Source: Allokutzneria multivorans
GTDB lineage: Bacteria > Actinomycetota > Actinomycetes > Mycobacteriales > Pseudonocardiaceae
DNA length: 64,000 nt
Direction: 5' to 3'
Assembly (NCBI RefSeq): GCF_039537405.1
Contig: NZ_BAABAL010000017.1
Coordinates: forward strand, 558,001-622,000
This document shows, piece after piece, positions 27,101-35,078 of this stretch (position 1 is its first letter; each line of letters starts with the position of its first letter). The position numbers and the translations under genes were made by a program. Under the pieces are notes generated by a model. That model made no database searches and had not been told where the DNA came from. It saw nothing but the letters and a program-made list of their open reading frames with translations.

Positions 27101-28273
27101 CGCCGACGCCAGCAGTTGGCCCGCCTGCTCGGCGAGCCCGCCCGCCGCGGCGGTGTCCCGCTCCAGGCGCTCCAGGCTGCCCAGCACCGCGTCCACCGCG
27201 CGATCCTCTTGCGCGCGTTGGCGATTCGCGACCTCAAGTGCGCTCTCCGCACCCTTGCGCGAGGTCGCGACCAGGCGTTCGCGGTCCTGGAGGTCACGCA
27301 GCCCCTGGTATGCGGGCAGTGCCTTCAGCGCCTCGATGCGAACCTCTAGCTCGCTCTCGGTCTCCTCCAGCTCAGCGACCTTGGCCTCTGCCTCGGAGCG
27401 GTCCGAAGCGGAGGAGATCTTCCTGCGCTCCAAGCGGTTCAGCTCGGACAGCAGCGAGGTGAGCTTGCGCTGCGCGACCTCGGCCTGCTCGGCGGCCTTG
27501 CGCACCTCGGTCAGCGCGTAGCCGGAGTAGGAGTTGAGGAACGTGCCGAGCGCGGAGTCCGCGGTGCTCAGCCGGACGATGTTCTCCCGGATCGACTCCA
27601 GGTCGTCGAAGGAGGTGGCCAGCCGCTCGATCAGCGCGGTCTCCAACGGCGGCAACGCGTCGGAGAGGATCTGTTCGAGCTGACCCTCCAACACCTTCAG
27701 GCCGACGTCGGGGTTGCGCAGCGTGCGCTGGAGGTGCAGCAGGTCGGAGTAGCGGTCGGCCGGAACGCCGTACACGGTCTCGGCGATCTTCGCGCGGAAG
27801 GACGCCTCCTCCAGCACGCAGTCCGCGCCGATCACCTCGCGCAGCTGCGCCGGGCCGAGCGGAACCCGTTCCGCCCCGACGAGCTGCAGGTTGCGGCCGA
27901 CGCGCGCGGAGGTGATGAAGCGCCACGAGTCGGTGACCTGCTGCGAGGTCTTCGACGCCTTCACACCGATGCCGCAGGTCAGGTACTCGCCCTCCCCGCG
28001 CTCCAGCTCCACCCACGCGTAGCCGATCCGGTTCGGGCCGCCGGTGTAGTCGTCGAGCATGAGGCGCCGGATGCTGACCGTGTCGAAGCCCTTGGAGCCC
28101 ATCTGCCGCAGCTCACCGTCCAGGCACAGCGGCAGCAGCAGCTCCAACGTCCGGGACTTGCCGGAACCGTTGGTGCCCTGGAAGATCACCCGGCCGCCGG
28201 AGAAGTCGAACTCCTGCTCGGCGTACTGCCAGATGTTGACGATGCCACCACGGTTGAGCCGCCAGCGGTTCAC
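24155..28273 (-). CDS. jetC: Wadjet JetC-like SMC ATPase (TIGR02680 family)
   Basis: A 1372-residue SMC/MukB-like ATPase. The N-terminus RWRLNRGGIVNIWQYAEQEF and Walker A GTNGSGKS (near residue 34) match TIGR02680. Long coiled coils fill about 250-1100. The ABC signature RQLSSGETRLVSYV and Walker B LRLVLLDEAFERLDD lie near the C-terminus, so the ATPase looks complete. In Wadjet anti-plasmid systems JetABC forms a condensin-like loop extruder that loads the JetD nuclease. GTG 28273 overlaps the jetB stop. No DUF2399/DUF3323 jetD follows. Confidence 0.88.
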   Translation of the reverse strand: MNRWRLNRGGIVNIWQYAEQEFDFSGGRVIFQGTNGSGKSRTLELLLPLCLDGELRQMGSKGFDTVSIRRLMLDDYTGGPNRIGYAWVELERGEGEYLTCGIGVKASKTSQQVTDSWRFITSARVGRNLQLVGAERVPLGPAQLREVIGADCVLEEASFRAKIAETVYGVPADRYSDLLHLQRTLRNPDVGLKVLEGQLEQILSDALPPLETALIERLATSFDDLESIRENIVRLSTADSALGTFLNSYSGYALTEVRKAAEQAEVAQRKLTSLLSELNRLERRKISSASDRSEAEAKVAELEETESELEVRIEALKALPAYQGLRDLQDRERLVATSRKGAESALEVANRQRAQEDRAVDAVLGSLERLERDTAAAGGLAEQAGQLLASAGLERTLTVQAPEAPPAAVEVVTARVRAKPDPDAEALPIERRELPSLSPDALLTGLREAGERAEEAAAVVRQRSALTLTLHQRALESDRARDRVEQLHRTARDAMIAATESAGRRNEAGQRVEVAAQDWSEAAQRWSQDGPLSTLDITQLPHLPRPELLVAESAAGRRATQEIRKWAGPHLHTASQHVLNAEQRLSELRGSIGERDTELRGLRQGQEPVPPRSTLTERDSGAGAEFYRLVDFRQVLSPAERAGLEAALQSSGLLAAWVHADGRIAGAGEADVIASPGEQLPGRTLAEVLTPAPEPGCPVPTEMIERLLESVSIEPSGTAATAVSTDGTWRAGTLSGSWHKDAAEYLGAGARKAAQGRRIAELEEELDQLRGLRAEAQQAVETARQHVKAWEKHLAAFPDDGDLITAHARLASAQEASAEAEQRARALREQHQEADLRWQATRTELTQAATEAGLSDETAALEQAYRAAEQARGTVEQLRESLVERCAGTVNQLADALHNHHAALSDREEAEAEAELRCTEYGEQARALEELTSSIGGEAQQIAAQLTEVEREHRQARKDLPAARERVIAVREEATKVETLLETKQQQRSGTEAERERANEAFRALLTAPGVWAAALPDAEEPSLEDLSAAFEALREAPDKRPVSEGTVIGKLQALQSSLAGSHNITAETVADVLTVTVTSEEGPRPVADAAARVASKLGEQRGYLGERYQDIFSDYLMRDLAERLRTQIGVAEDLCKRMNEVLDQARSSQGVHVQLEWRPSAALDPDTKDALELVRTPFADRDQEQDALLRRAFTERIESERDAHSSGYAEILARALDYRTWYSFTVRVRDNGPDSKPRVRRLRQLSSGETRLVSYVTLFAAAASFYDAVGTGVAAGAAEDPLAGSSIGTGPLRLVLLDEAFERLDDPTIARMLGLLVDLDMDWIITWPSGWGVSPKIPRMHIFDVLRPKNGGGVACTHTTWDGSSLDREDV

Positions 28274-29526
28274 GTGCTCTCCTCATCAAAAAGCGACCAG
28301 CTTGGCGTCTGGACAACGGGTTCGGGGGTTTCCTCGACGCTCTCACGCCCAGGGGAAGCGTCGGGGTCGGGGACCCAGCGGTGCGCGGCCGGGCTGATCA
28401 ACCACGTGCCCTCGTCCTGCTGCACGGCCAGGCTCAGCGCCGCCAGCAGCTCAAGGACTCCGTCGACCAGCTCGTCCACGTCCTCGGTCGCCTGCTTGGA
28501 CCACGCCGACGGGTAGGACTCGACCAGCTCGGCGCAGACCTCGCGCACGCGCAGCCTGCTCACCTCGGTGCGACCGTCCGCGCGAGGTTCCTCTTCCTGG
28601 TGCAGCAGCTCGGGAAGCGACAGCAGCGCGACTCGGGCGACGGTGCCCATGCCGGGGAATCCGAGGTCTGTCAGGTATTCCTCGGGATCGGTCACCGCGA
28701 CGCCCTCAAGGCGGACCTCGGCGACCAGCCCGAAACAGCGCTCCAGCAACAGCGACTCGCGCTTGTGATTGCGCTGCAACCAGACCCGCTGCGCCTCGGG
28801 CAGATCCGCGTGCAGCACAACTGGATCTTCGACGAGCCTGCGCCGCACCGCGTGCTCGACGCCGCGTTCTCCGCCGACCATGCCGGTGCTCGCCGAAGCC
28901 GTGATCAGCTCGTCCGGCGTCTCGACCTCGCCGACCGGCCCGGCGAGCAGGTGCCCGAGCAGGTCGGTGTCCACGGTGATCAGCGCTTCGCTCGGAGCTT
29001 CACCGGTCCACGGCGCCACCGAACCCTCGGTCTCGGTGATCACGCCGAGCGCGACGAGGTGGCGCAGCGCGGCCGTGAGCGCGCGCCGGTCGGGAAGGCC
29101 GTCGGAGACCTCGATCCCGGCCTCAACGGCAGCCGCGCGGACTTCGGCGACGAGCCGCGACAGCAGCACCTGGCGGCCGACGCCGATCAGCGCGGCCATG
29201 CTCAGCGCGAGGTAGGCGTAGCCGCGCGGGGTCAGCGACTGCTCGCCGCGAGTGACCTGCGGGCCGGGGCCCGACTTGTACAGGCGAGCGAATTTCCGTT
29301 GCACCACAAGGCGATAGCCCAGCAGCGACGAGAACAGCTCCTGCAACGCGACGCGGTGCCGGAAGACCAGCGGGAGGAGGTCGCCGTCGTGGCTGTCCAC
29401 TCGCAACAATGGACGGCGGAGCAGGGTCCGCGCGCACCGCACCACGTTCGCGGCGTCGATGTCCGACAGCCCGTCGAGCACCGCGACTGCCGCCGCGGAG
29501 CCCCGCTGTCTGGTCGCAGTACTCAT
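28270..29526 (-). CDS. jetB: Wadjet JetB-like protein (DUF2398, TIGR02678 family)
   Basis: A 418-residue protein. Segments CARTLLRRPLLRVDSHDGDL, LFSSLLGYRLVVQRKFARLY and LRHLVALGVITETEG are typical of DUF2398/TIGR02678, a winged-helix MukE-like kleisin partner. It should bridge JetA and JetC in the SMC complex. ATG 29526 overlaps the jetA stop (ATGA) and its own stop overlaps jetC, so the three genes are one translationally coupled operon. Confidence 0.85.
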   Translation of the reverse strand: MSTATRQRGSAAAVAVLDGLSDIDAANVVRCARTLLRRPLLRVDSHDGDLLPLVFRHRVALQELFSSLLGYRLVVQRKFARLYKSGPGPQVTRGEQSLTPRGYAYLALSMAALIGVGRQVLLSRLVAEVRAAAVEAGIEVSDGLPDRRALTAALRHLVALGVITETEGSVAPWTGEAPSEALITVDTDLLGHLLAGPVGEVETPDELITASASTGMVGGERGVEHAVRRRLVEDPVVLHADLPEAQRVWLQRNHKRESLLLERCFGLVAEVRLEGVAVTDPEEYLTDLGFPGMGTVARVALLSLPELLHQEEEPRADGRTEVSRLRVREVCAELVESYPSAWSKQATEDVDELVDGVLELLAALSLAVQQDEGTWLISPAAHRWVPDPDASPGRESVEETPEPVVQTPSWSLFDEEST

Positions 29527-31130
29527 GAGGAGCGCACCTCGGGCTGTTCGGTGGTGAGGGCGACGCGCGCGCCGTGCAGCGTGAGGACTCCGCTCACCGT
29601 CTTGATGCGGGTCGGCTCCTCCTCGGTGGGCTGGAGCGTCAGGCGCAGCCCGCGCACGGGATCGGCGGCCGAGCCCTGGTCGGTGTCGCGCTCGCGCTGC
29701 GCCATCGCCAGCGTCAGCAGCTCGCAGAAGACGCCGAGCGCGTCCGAGGACAGCTCCGTCTCCTCCAACTTCGGCGCCGCCGCCGCGAGCTCGAAGACCG
29801 CCGCAGCACGCCGCTGATCGGCCTTTCGTGCTTCTGCCAGAAGGGTTTCCTGCGTGAACGGGTCGTCCAGGATGCGTGACGCGCGACCGCGAGCACCACG
29901 ATCACCGCGGCTCCGGACGCTGACCGTCACGTCCACGACCGGACCGTCGCGCCAAGGCGTGTGCTCGTCGTCGCCGTCGTGCTCCGGCGCGGGCAGGAGG
30001 TGCCGCGAGGAGTAGAGCCCGAAAGCCGCCGCGTAGATCGAATGCGCCTCGGCGGGCTCCGCCCAGTCGAACCAGGAGGCCAGCTCCAGCAGCTCCGAGC
30101 GCCTGCCGGGTAGCAGCCCGCCGCCCGCCGTCGCGCGCTTGACGCTGGCCAGCAACGAGCCGATCGCGCGCGCCGTGGCCTCGCGCAGCGCCGTGACCTG
30201 GCTCGGCCGCCCCGGGCGGTCCACGAACCAGTCCGTCAGCTCCTGCCAGTCCGTCCGCGACCGGCCCCGCGCGCGCTCGACGGCGCCGCCGAGCTGGTCG
30301 TTCGGGCCGAGCAGCCGCAGCAACTCGCTCCGCCCGCGTGCCAAGCCCTTCAGCGAGTCAGCGATGGTCGGGGTGTGCCGGAGCACGTCCTCGACGACCA
30401 TCTGGATGTACTCGACGAGCAGGTTGCGGAAGCCGGAGATCTCGTCCGGCTCCAGGTTGTGCCTGGTCACGACCTGGCCGAGGTAGGCGTAGAAGTCGCG
30501 GACCGTCACGGCCAGCTCGGCGTGCTGGAGGAACAGCGTGGTGACCTGCTCGGCCAGCTCCTCGCGCGCCCGCTTGGCCACCGAGCCACCCTGGCGCTCC
30601 GCCGTGATCGCCTTTGACAGCGTGCCGCCGAGCTGGGTGAGACCGCGCTCGATCGCGGGCAGCAGCTCGCGGGAGACCTCGCGCGCGCCCTCGGGCACCC
30701 GCAGCAGCTCGTCCACGTCGCGCTGCACGCGCACGGCGAGCTTGTTCACCTGGTAGCGGAAGGCGCCGCGGACGAACTCGGCGATGCTGGAGGCGATCGT
30801 TTCCCGCCGCCCCTTGACCAGATTCCCCCAGTCGTGGAGCCGCTTGAGCCGGTCGGCGATCACCTCGGGATCGGACTCGCCCGCCTCGATCGCGCCCTCG
30901 CGCTCCAGCGGGGCCAGCGCCGCGGCGACCTCGTTGGGTGAGAGGTCCGGCAGCAGCGTCGCGGTGAACAACCGCATGATGGCCAGGTAGCTGCGGCGAT
31001 GCTCGGCCGTCAGGTAGGCGTACAGGGCCAGTCGGGGCTCGGCCTCGTGGTCCGCCCCGGCCGCCTCGCCCGCGCGGTCCGGCAAGCTGGTCTCGGTGTC
31101 GATCGTTCGCCCCTCGTGCCCGGCACTCAC
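29523..31130 (-). CDS. jetA: Wadjet JetA-like kleisin (DUF2397, TIGR02677 family)
   Basis: A 535-residue protein, first gene of jetABC. The N-terminal ALYAYLTAEHRRSYLAIMRL and RLKRLHDWGNL segments fit DUF2397/TIGR02677, the MukF-like kleisin of type III-like Wadjet cassettes. Helical regions follow (about 130-330). The C-terminus has a weaker charged part. GTG 31130 is assumed; the ribosome site (GGCGGCGAA) is weak and about 30 residues precede the conserved region. It is divergent from cobD, so the promoter lies within 31131-31221. Confidence 0.82.
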   Translation of the reverse strand: MSAGHEGRTIDTETSLPDRAGEAAGADHEAEPRLALYAYLTAEHRRSYLAIMRLFTATLLPDLSPNEVAAALAPLEREGAIEAGESDPEVIADRLKRLHDWGNLVKGRRETIASSIAEFVRGAFRYQVNKLAVRVQRDVDELLRVPEGAREVSRELLPAIERGLTQLGGTLSKAITAERQGGSVAKRAREELAEQVTTLFLQHAELAVTVRDFYAYLGQVVTRHNLEPDEISGFRNLLVEYIQMVVEDVLRHTPTIADSLKGLARGRSELLRLLGPNDQLGGAVERARGRSRTDWQELTDWFVDRPGRPSQVTALREATARAIGSLLASVKRATAGGGLLPGRRSELLELASWFDWAEPAEAHSIYAAAFGLYSSRHLLPAPEHDGDDEHTPWRDGPVVDVTVSVRSRGDRGARGRASRILDDPFTQETLLAEARKADQRRAAAVFELAAAAPKLEETELSSDALGVFCELLTLAMAQRERDTDQGSAADPVRGLRLTLQPTEEEPTRIKTVSGVLTLHGARVALTTEQPEVRSS

Positions 31131-31221
31131 TTCGCCGCCACCTTAACCCGCTCCCCGACAGCGCTCGCACGAGCGCTAACGTGCTCGCACTCGTCACGCA
31201 GTGCACCACCGGGAGGCCCAG

Positions 31222-32172
31222 TTGAGCGCGGCTCGCGCGATCGGTCTGTTGCTCGGAGTCGCCGCCGACGCCGCGCTCGGCGATCCCCGCCGGGGACACC
31301 CCGTCGCCGCGTTCGGCCGCGCCGCGCAGTCCTTGGAGCGCGTCGTCTACCGCGACAGCCGCGGCGCCGGAGTCCTCTACAACGCCGTGCTGACCGGCGG
31401 CGTCGTCGCGCTCGGCGTCGGCGTGGAGCGGCTCGGCCGGGGACGGCCCCTCGTGCAGGCGCTCGGCACGGCCGCCGCGACGTGGGCGGTGCTCGGCGGG
31501 ACCTCGCTCGGCGCGGAGGGCACCGCGATGGCTCAGTCCCTCGACGGCGGCCGGCTCGACGAGGCCCGCGACCGCCTGCCCAACCTGTGCGGTCGCGAGC
31601 CTCAGCTGCTGGACAACCAGGGCCTTTCGCGCGCGACCGTGGAGTCCGTCGCGGAGAACACCTCCGACGCCGTTGTCGCTCCGCTGCTGTGGGGCGCGGT
31701 GGCAGGAGTGCCCGGTCTGCTGGGTTACCGCGCGATCAACACCCTCGACGCGATGGTCGGCCACCGCTCGCCGCGCTACACGAACTTCGGCTGGGCCTCG
31801 GCGCGGATCGACGATGTGGCCAACCTGGTGCCCGCCCGCGTCGCGGCCATGCTCACCTCGCTGTGCGCGCCCGTCGTCGGCGGCTCCGCGCGCGGGGCTT
31901 GGCGGACCTGGCGGCAGGACGCTTCGGCCCACCCCAGCCCCAACGCCGGGCAGATCGAGTCGGCCTTCGCGGGCGCGCTCGGCGTGCGGCTGGGCGGGCG
32001 GACGGTCTACGGCTACGGCGCTGAGGAGCGGCCCGTTCTCGGCGAGGGCCGCACGCCGGACTCCGGTGACGTCACGCGCAGCGTCGAGCTGTCGCGGGTG
32101 ATCGGCACGGCGACTGCGGCGGTGTCAGCGGTGGCTTCCGTAGCGATCAGCTGGCTTCGTCGCCGTCGCTGA
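31222..32172 (+). CDS. cobD: Adenosylcobinamide-phosphate synthase CobD/CbiB
   Basis: A 316-residue membrane enzyme that attaches aminopropanol (phosphate) to adenosylcobyric acid. TTG 31222 is preferred to GTG 31201 because GGGAGG lies 5 nt upstream and the protein then begins SAARAIGLLLGVAADAALGD, as in the family. Conserved parts are DPRRGHPVAAFGR, SVAENTSDAVVAPLLWGAV, YRAINTLDAMVGHRSPRY and FGWASARIDDVANLVPAR. Its 3' end overlaps the convergent SURF1 gene by 48 bp. It lies near cobC-like genes at 37-40 kb. Confidence 0.92.
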   Translation: MSAARAIGLLLGVAADAALGDPRRGHPVAAFGRAAQSLERVVYRDSRGAGVLYNAVLTGGVVALGVGVERLGRGRPLVQALGTAAATWAVLGGTSLGAEGTAMAQSLDGGRLDEARDRLPNLCGREPQLLDNQGLSRATVESVAENTSDAVVAPLLWGAVAGVPGLLGYRAINTLDAMVGHRSPRYTNFGWASARIDDVANLVPARVAAMLTSLCAPVVGGSARGAWRTWRQDASAHPSPNAGQIESAFAGALGVRLGGRTVYGYGAEERPVLGEGRTPDSGDVTRSVELSRVIGTATAAVSAVASVAISWLRRRR

Positions 32173-32934
32173 TCCTTCTTCTGCTGCAAGCATTTCCTGC
32201 ACAGTCATCTTGCGCGGCTGATCAGGATTCGCTTCCCGGTAAGCGAAGTAGCACATGCCGAGGATCGCCATCACGCCGAAGCCGTACCACTGCAAGGCGT
32301 AGGAGAAGTGCGGTCCGGCGTCCAGGTTGGGCAGGGGCAGCGGCCCACGCACTCCGGGCTGCCCCGGGTTGAGCTGCACGAAGCCCGGCTCCAGCTGCAC
32401 TCCGGTCGCGGCGGTCACCGCGGCCGTGCTCACCGAGTAGACCTGCTTGTGCTTGCCGACGTTGACCATCTCGCGGGTCTCCCCGCCGCCCCCGTCGACG
32501 CGCAGCCTGCCCACGACTGTGACCTCACCGCTGGGCGGCGCGTCGTAGTCGGGGATCTGCACGCTGTTGACCGGCCGCTCGAAACCCCGGTTGACCAGCA
32601 CCGTTCTGCCGTCGTTGAGGCGCATCGGCGTCAGCACCTCGAAGGCCGCCTCGCCGAGCACCGTGCGCAGCCGCGCCACCGTCTCGGCTTCGGCGAGGTA
32701 GGTGCCCGTGAGCCGCACCTGGCGCCACTCGTTCGTCGGCGCCGGGCGCTCGTAGGCGATCACCGGGGCCGTCTCCGAGCTGCTCACGTTGGCGATCAGC
32801 AGCTGCTTGCGGTCGTGCTGGTCGAACTGCCACGGCCCGAGCAGCAGGAAGCACGCCGCGGAGAACATCAGCACTCCAGCGATCAACGCCAGCCAACCCG
32901 GCCGCAGCAGAAACTTCCAACGCACGGGCACCAC
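32125..32934 (-). CDS. SURF1 family cytochrome oxidase assembly protein
   Basis: A 269-residue protein with two membrane helices (about 12-32 and 210-230) flanking an extracytoplasmic domain, the SURF1 layout. Family sequence includes LGPWQFDQHDRK, NEWRQVRLTGTY, VLVNRGF and HFSYALQWYGFGVMAI. It helps assemble heme a3 into cytochrome c oxidase. GTG 32934 is used; a second GTG follows immediately. The last 48 bp overlap the cobD 3' end. The mycobacterial homologue is likewise between cobD and ptpA. Confidence 0.88.
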   Translation of the reverse strand: MVPVRWKFLLRPGWLALIAGVLMFSAACFLLLGPWQFDQHDRKQLLIANVSSSETAPVIAYERPAPTNEWRQVRLTGTYLAEAETVARLRTVLGEAAFEVLTPMRLNDGRTVLVNRGFERPVNSVQIPDYDAPPSGEVTVVGRLRVDGGGGETREMVNVGKHKQVYSVSTAAVTAATGVQLEPGFVQLNPGQPGVRGPLPLPNLDAGPHFSYALQWYGFGVMAILGMCYFAYREANPDQPRKMTVQEMLAAEEGSATATKPADRYGSHR

Positions 32935-32946
32935 GGTATGCGTAGT

Positions 32947-33717
32947 TCAGCTACGAGCCGCCGCCAGGGCTCGCTCCGTGTAGGAACGGCCGAACGCCGC
33001 GACGTGCACGAGCAGCGGAAACACCTGGTGCAGCGCAACACGATCACGCCAACCGTCAGCGAACGGGGCCACCTCCAGGTACGCCCCGCGCACCCGCTCC
33101 AGATGTGGGCAACCGAACAGTTCGAGCATCGCCAGATCGCTCTCCCGATGCCCTCCGTGCGCCGCCGGATCGATCAGCCAGGCCCTGTCGCGCCCCCAGT
33201 GCACGTTCCCGTTCCACAGGTCGCCGTGCACCCTCGCTGGCGGTTCGTCCGGTGCTTCCCAACTCCGGTCGAAGACCCGGGCTTCTTCGTGGCTGAGGTG
33301 TCCTCGGTCCACCGCCATGCGCACGTAGGGCTCCACGCGGTGGCTCGCGTAGAACTCCGCCCAGCTGTCGCACTCCTCGTTCCGCATCGGCACCGGCCCG
33401 ATCCACGCGTCACGCGGCCCTTCTTCTGGCGGGCAGCCGTACTTCGCCGCACCCTTCGCGTGGATCTCCGCCAGCGCCCGCCCCAGCTCTTCGGCCGCGC
33501 GCTCGTCCGGCTCGCCCGGGTCGAGGTACTCCATGACGATCCGGTCCTCGTCCCACTCGAAGACCTCCGGCACCGCTGTGCCCAGCCAGGCCAGCGAGGC
33601 AGCTTCCGCCCAGGCCCCGTTGCGCTCCGGGACGGTTCTTTCCTTGACCGCCACCGTGCGGTTGTTCCAGGTCGTCCGGTAGACCGTTCCGCTCGCCCCC
33701 GAGCCGATCGGGATCAC
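32947..33717 (-). CDS. Fructosamine kinase family protein
   Basis: A 256-residue APH-fold kinase. The N-terminal IPIGSGASGTVYRTTWNNRT, with VAVKE, is the nucleotide loop and catalytic Lys. VHGDLWNGNVHWG supplies the catalytic Asp, and IDPAAHGGHRESDLAMLELF the Mg-binding DPA, as in fructosamine-3-kinases. It phosphorylates sugars attached to amines, aiding protein deglycation. GTG 33717 overlaps the ptp stop (GTGA), so the phosphatase and kinase are one unit; bacterial fructosamine kinases often pair with low-molecular-weight phosphatases, which fits a phosphate-removing step. Confidence 0.9.
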   Translation of the reverse strand: MIPIGSGASGTVYRTTWNNRTVAVKERTVPERNGAWAEAASLAWLGTAVPEVFEWDEDRIVMEYLDPGEPDERAAEELGRALAEIHAKGAAKYGCPPEEGPRDAWIGPVPMRNEECDSWAEFYASHRVEPYVRMAVDRGHLSHEEARVFDRSWEAPDEPPARVHGDLWNGNVHWGRDRAWLIDPAAHGGHRESDLAMLELFGCPHLERVRGAYLEVAPFADGWRDRVALHQVFPLLVHVAAFGRSYTERALAAARS

Positions 33718-34190
33718 AGTCGCTCCTTCACCCACCGCACCAACCCCGGCGAGGCCGCTTCGATCATGCCCAGCACCTCGGTGAAGCCCTCGTCGCCGCC
33801 GTAGTAAGGATCCGGCACGTCCAGATCCGTGCCTTCCGGAGCGAACGACCTCAGCAGCCGGATGCGCTCCGGATCGTCTGCCAACCGCCTCAGCTCGCGC
33901 GCGTGCCCCGCGTCCAACGCCACCAACAGGTCCGCGTCCAGGTGCTCCGCGCCCACCTGCGCCGCCCTGTGCGCCGTCGGATACCCGTTGTCCCGCAACG
34001 TCGCCCCCGCCCGCGAGTCGATCTTCTCGCCCACGTGCCACGACCCGGTGCCCGAACTGCTCACCCGTACCCGGTCGTCCAACCCCTCGCGCCTCAGGTG
34101 CTCCGCGAAGATCAGCGCCGCCATCGGGGACCGGCAGATGTTCCCCGTGCAGACGAAGCAGACGTGCAGGCCCATCTCATCCGTGCTCAC
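33714..34190 (-). CDS. ptpA: Low-molecular-weight protein tyrosine phosphatase (PtpA-like)
   Basis: A 158-residue enzyme with the P-loop C14-T-G-N-I-C-R20-S21-P (C-x5-R-S) and the general-acid loop VPDPYYGGDEGF. The length is standard. It is either a protein-tyrosine phosphatase (as PtpA of M. tuberculosis) or, given the overlapping fructosamine kinase, a sugar-phosphate-type phosphatase acting in protein repair. GTG 34190 is assumed. The gene follows the TAC module after 49 bp on the same strand. Confidence 0.9.
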   Translation of the reverse strand: MSTDEMGLHVCFVCTGNICRSPMAALIFAEHLRREGLDDRVRVSSSGTGSWHVGEKIDSRAGATLRDNGYPTAHRAAQVGAEHLDADLLVALDAGHARELRRLADDPERIRLLRSFAPEGTDLDVPDPYYGGDEGFTEVLGMIEAASPGLVRWVKERL

Positions 34191-34239
34191 CCTCGTAGTC
34201 TCCCCGAACGAGCGTGTCCTACCGGCCTGAGGCCGTGAG

Positions 34240-34644
34240 TCAGTCTTTCTCCGACGCCTTCACCAGGTGCAGTGGTTCGTCGTAGTTCCACTTGATCAGC
34301 AGAGGTTGCTTCGGCCGCACTCGTGCGGCAGCGGATGCCGCGCCTTCCTGGATGTAGGGGAAGACCGCAGGTACGACCGACTCGTCGATGAAGCTGCCGA
34401 TCACGTCCTCGCTCGCGTCGTCGGGCAGCGGTGCCACGGCAAATCTCGCGATGTGTGTCATGAAGACGAGGAGGTCGTCGTCGTAGACCTCGGACAGGAC
34501 ACGGAAGAGCCCGGCTTCACCGTCGACCCTGTATTGGAAGCTCAGCTGAAGGGGGCTGCCGGGTGCGGGGGAATCCAGCGGTTCGACAGTGGCCTGAAAA
34601 GACACGCATCGCACATATTCGGGCCAAGCACTCGGTTTAGTCAC
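34240..34644 (-). CDS. SecB-like chaperone of a toxin-antitoxin-chaperone module
   Basis: A 134-residue protein. The pattern of alternating beta strands (PLQLSFQYRVDGE, LFRVLSEVYD, THIARFAV) and the end VPAVFPYIQEGAASAAARV, with PKQPLLIKW, resemble SecB and the mycobacterial TAC chaperone Rv1957 (PYIRE, then a PPL-strand). Such chaperones bind the antitoxin C-terminus and protect it from aggregation and proteolysis. GTG 34644 overlaps the antitoxin stop by 8 bp. The call rests on pattern plus gene order. Confidence 0.65.
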   Translation of the reverse strand: MTKPSAWPEYVRCVSFQATVEPLDSPAPGSPLQLSFQYRVDGEAGLFRVLSEVYDDDLLVFMTHIARFAVAPLPDDASEDVIGSFIDESVVPAVFPYIQEGAASAAARVRPKQPLLIKWNYDEPLHLVKASEKD

Positions 34645-35041
34645 CCTGCGCTCCCAGCAATACCGGCTCCGACGACCATCCCGCGTTCTTGATCGGCAGT
34701 TTTCTCACACGCGGTTGCTCGGCGCGTACGTGCGCCACCGTCACCGGGACGTTCACGGGCTCGGCGGTGTCCCGCACGAGGTGCTCCACCGAAGCGCCGA
34801 CAGCCATGGCGTAGCGCCGCAGTGTGGAAAGCCTTGGGTCGGTGCTCATCGACTCGATGTCGGAGACCACGCTCTGTGAGCGACCCATCAATTCCCCGAG
34901 TTGCGTCTGCGTCAAACCGCGACGCTTGCGCAGCGCCACCAGGGCCGCCACCCAGTCGTAGTCGGCCTCGACGAGTTCGGCGGCGAGGCGCTGCTGGTCG
35001 TCCTCCTCGTCGAACCCGAGGAGCAGATCAAGCTCGTCCAC
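34637..35041 (-). CDS. HigA-like Xre-family antitoxin with C-terminal chaperone-addiction tail
   Basis: A 134-residue protein starting at GTG 35041 after GGGGAGGGG. The helix-turn-helix is ALRKRRGLTQTQLGELMGRS-QSVVSDIE near residues 36-65, followed by STDPRLSTLRRYAMAVGA, nearly superposable on mycobacterial HigA1 (Rv1956). The last 40 residues (ending RKLPIKNAGWSSEPVLLGAQ) form a tail with one Trp, as in chaperone-addiction (ChAD) segments recognised by SecB-like chaperones. It should neutralise the upstream toxin and repress its own promoter. Confidence 0.8.
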   Translation of the reverse strand: MDELDLLLGFDEEDDQQRLAAELVEADYDWVAALVALRKRRGLTQTQLGELMGRSQSVVSDIESMSTDPRLSTLRRYAMAVGASVEHLVRDTAEPVNVPVTVAHVRAEQPRVRKLPIKNAGWSSEPVLLGAQGD

Positions 35042-35056
35042 GGCCCCTCCCCTGCA

Positions 35057-35078
35057 AGTATCGGTTATAGCCGATACT
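35057..35078 (-). promoter_or_regulatory. Palindromic operator at the antitoxin promoter
   Basis: AGTATCGG and CCGATACT are perfect 8 bp arms around TTATAG. On the minus strand the centre reads CTATAACC, offering a TATAAC -10 element. It lies 16 bp before the antitoxin GTG and overlaps the toxin stop codon. It is the natural candidate for autorepression by the Xre-type antitoxin. Confidence 0.6.

Noticed and set aside
25313..27349. Plus-strand frame opposite the jetC coiled coil
   Set aside because: It mirrors Glu/Ala/Arg heptads of jetC and has no start context or motifs.
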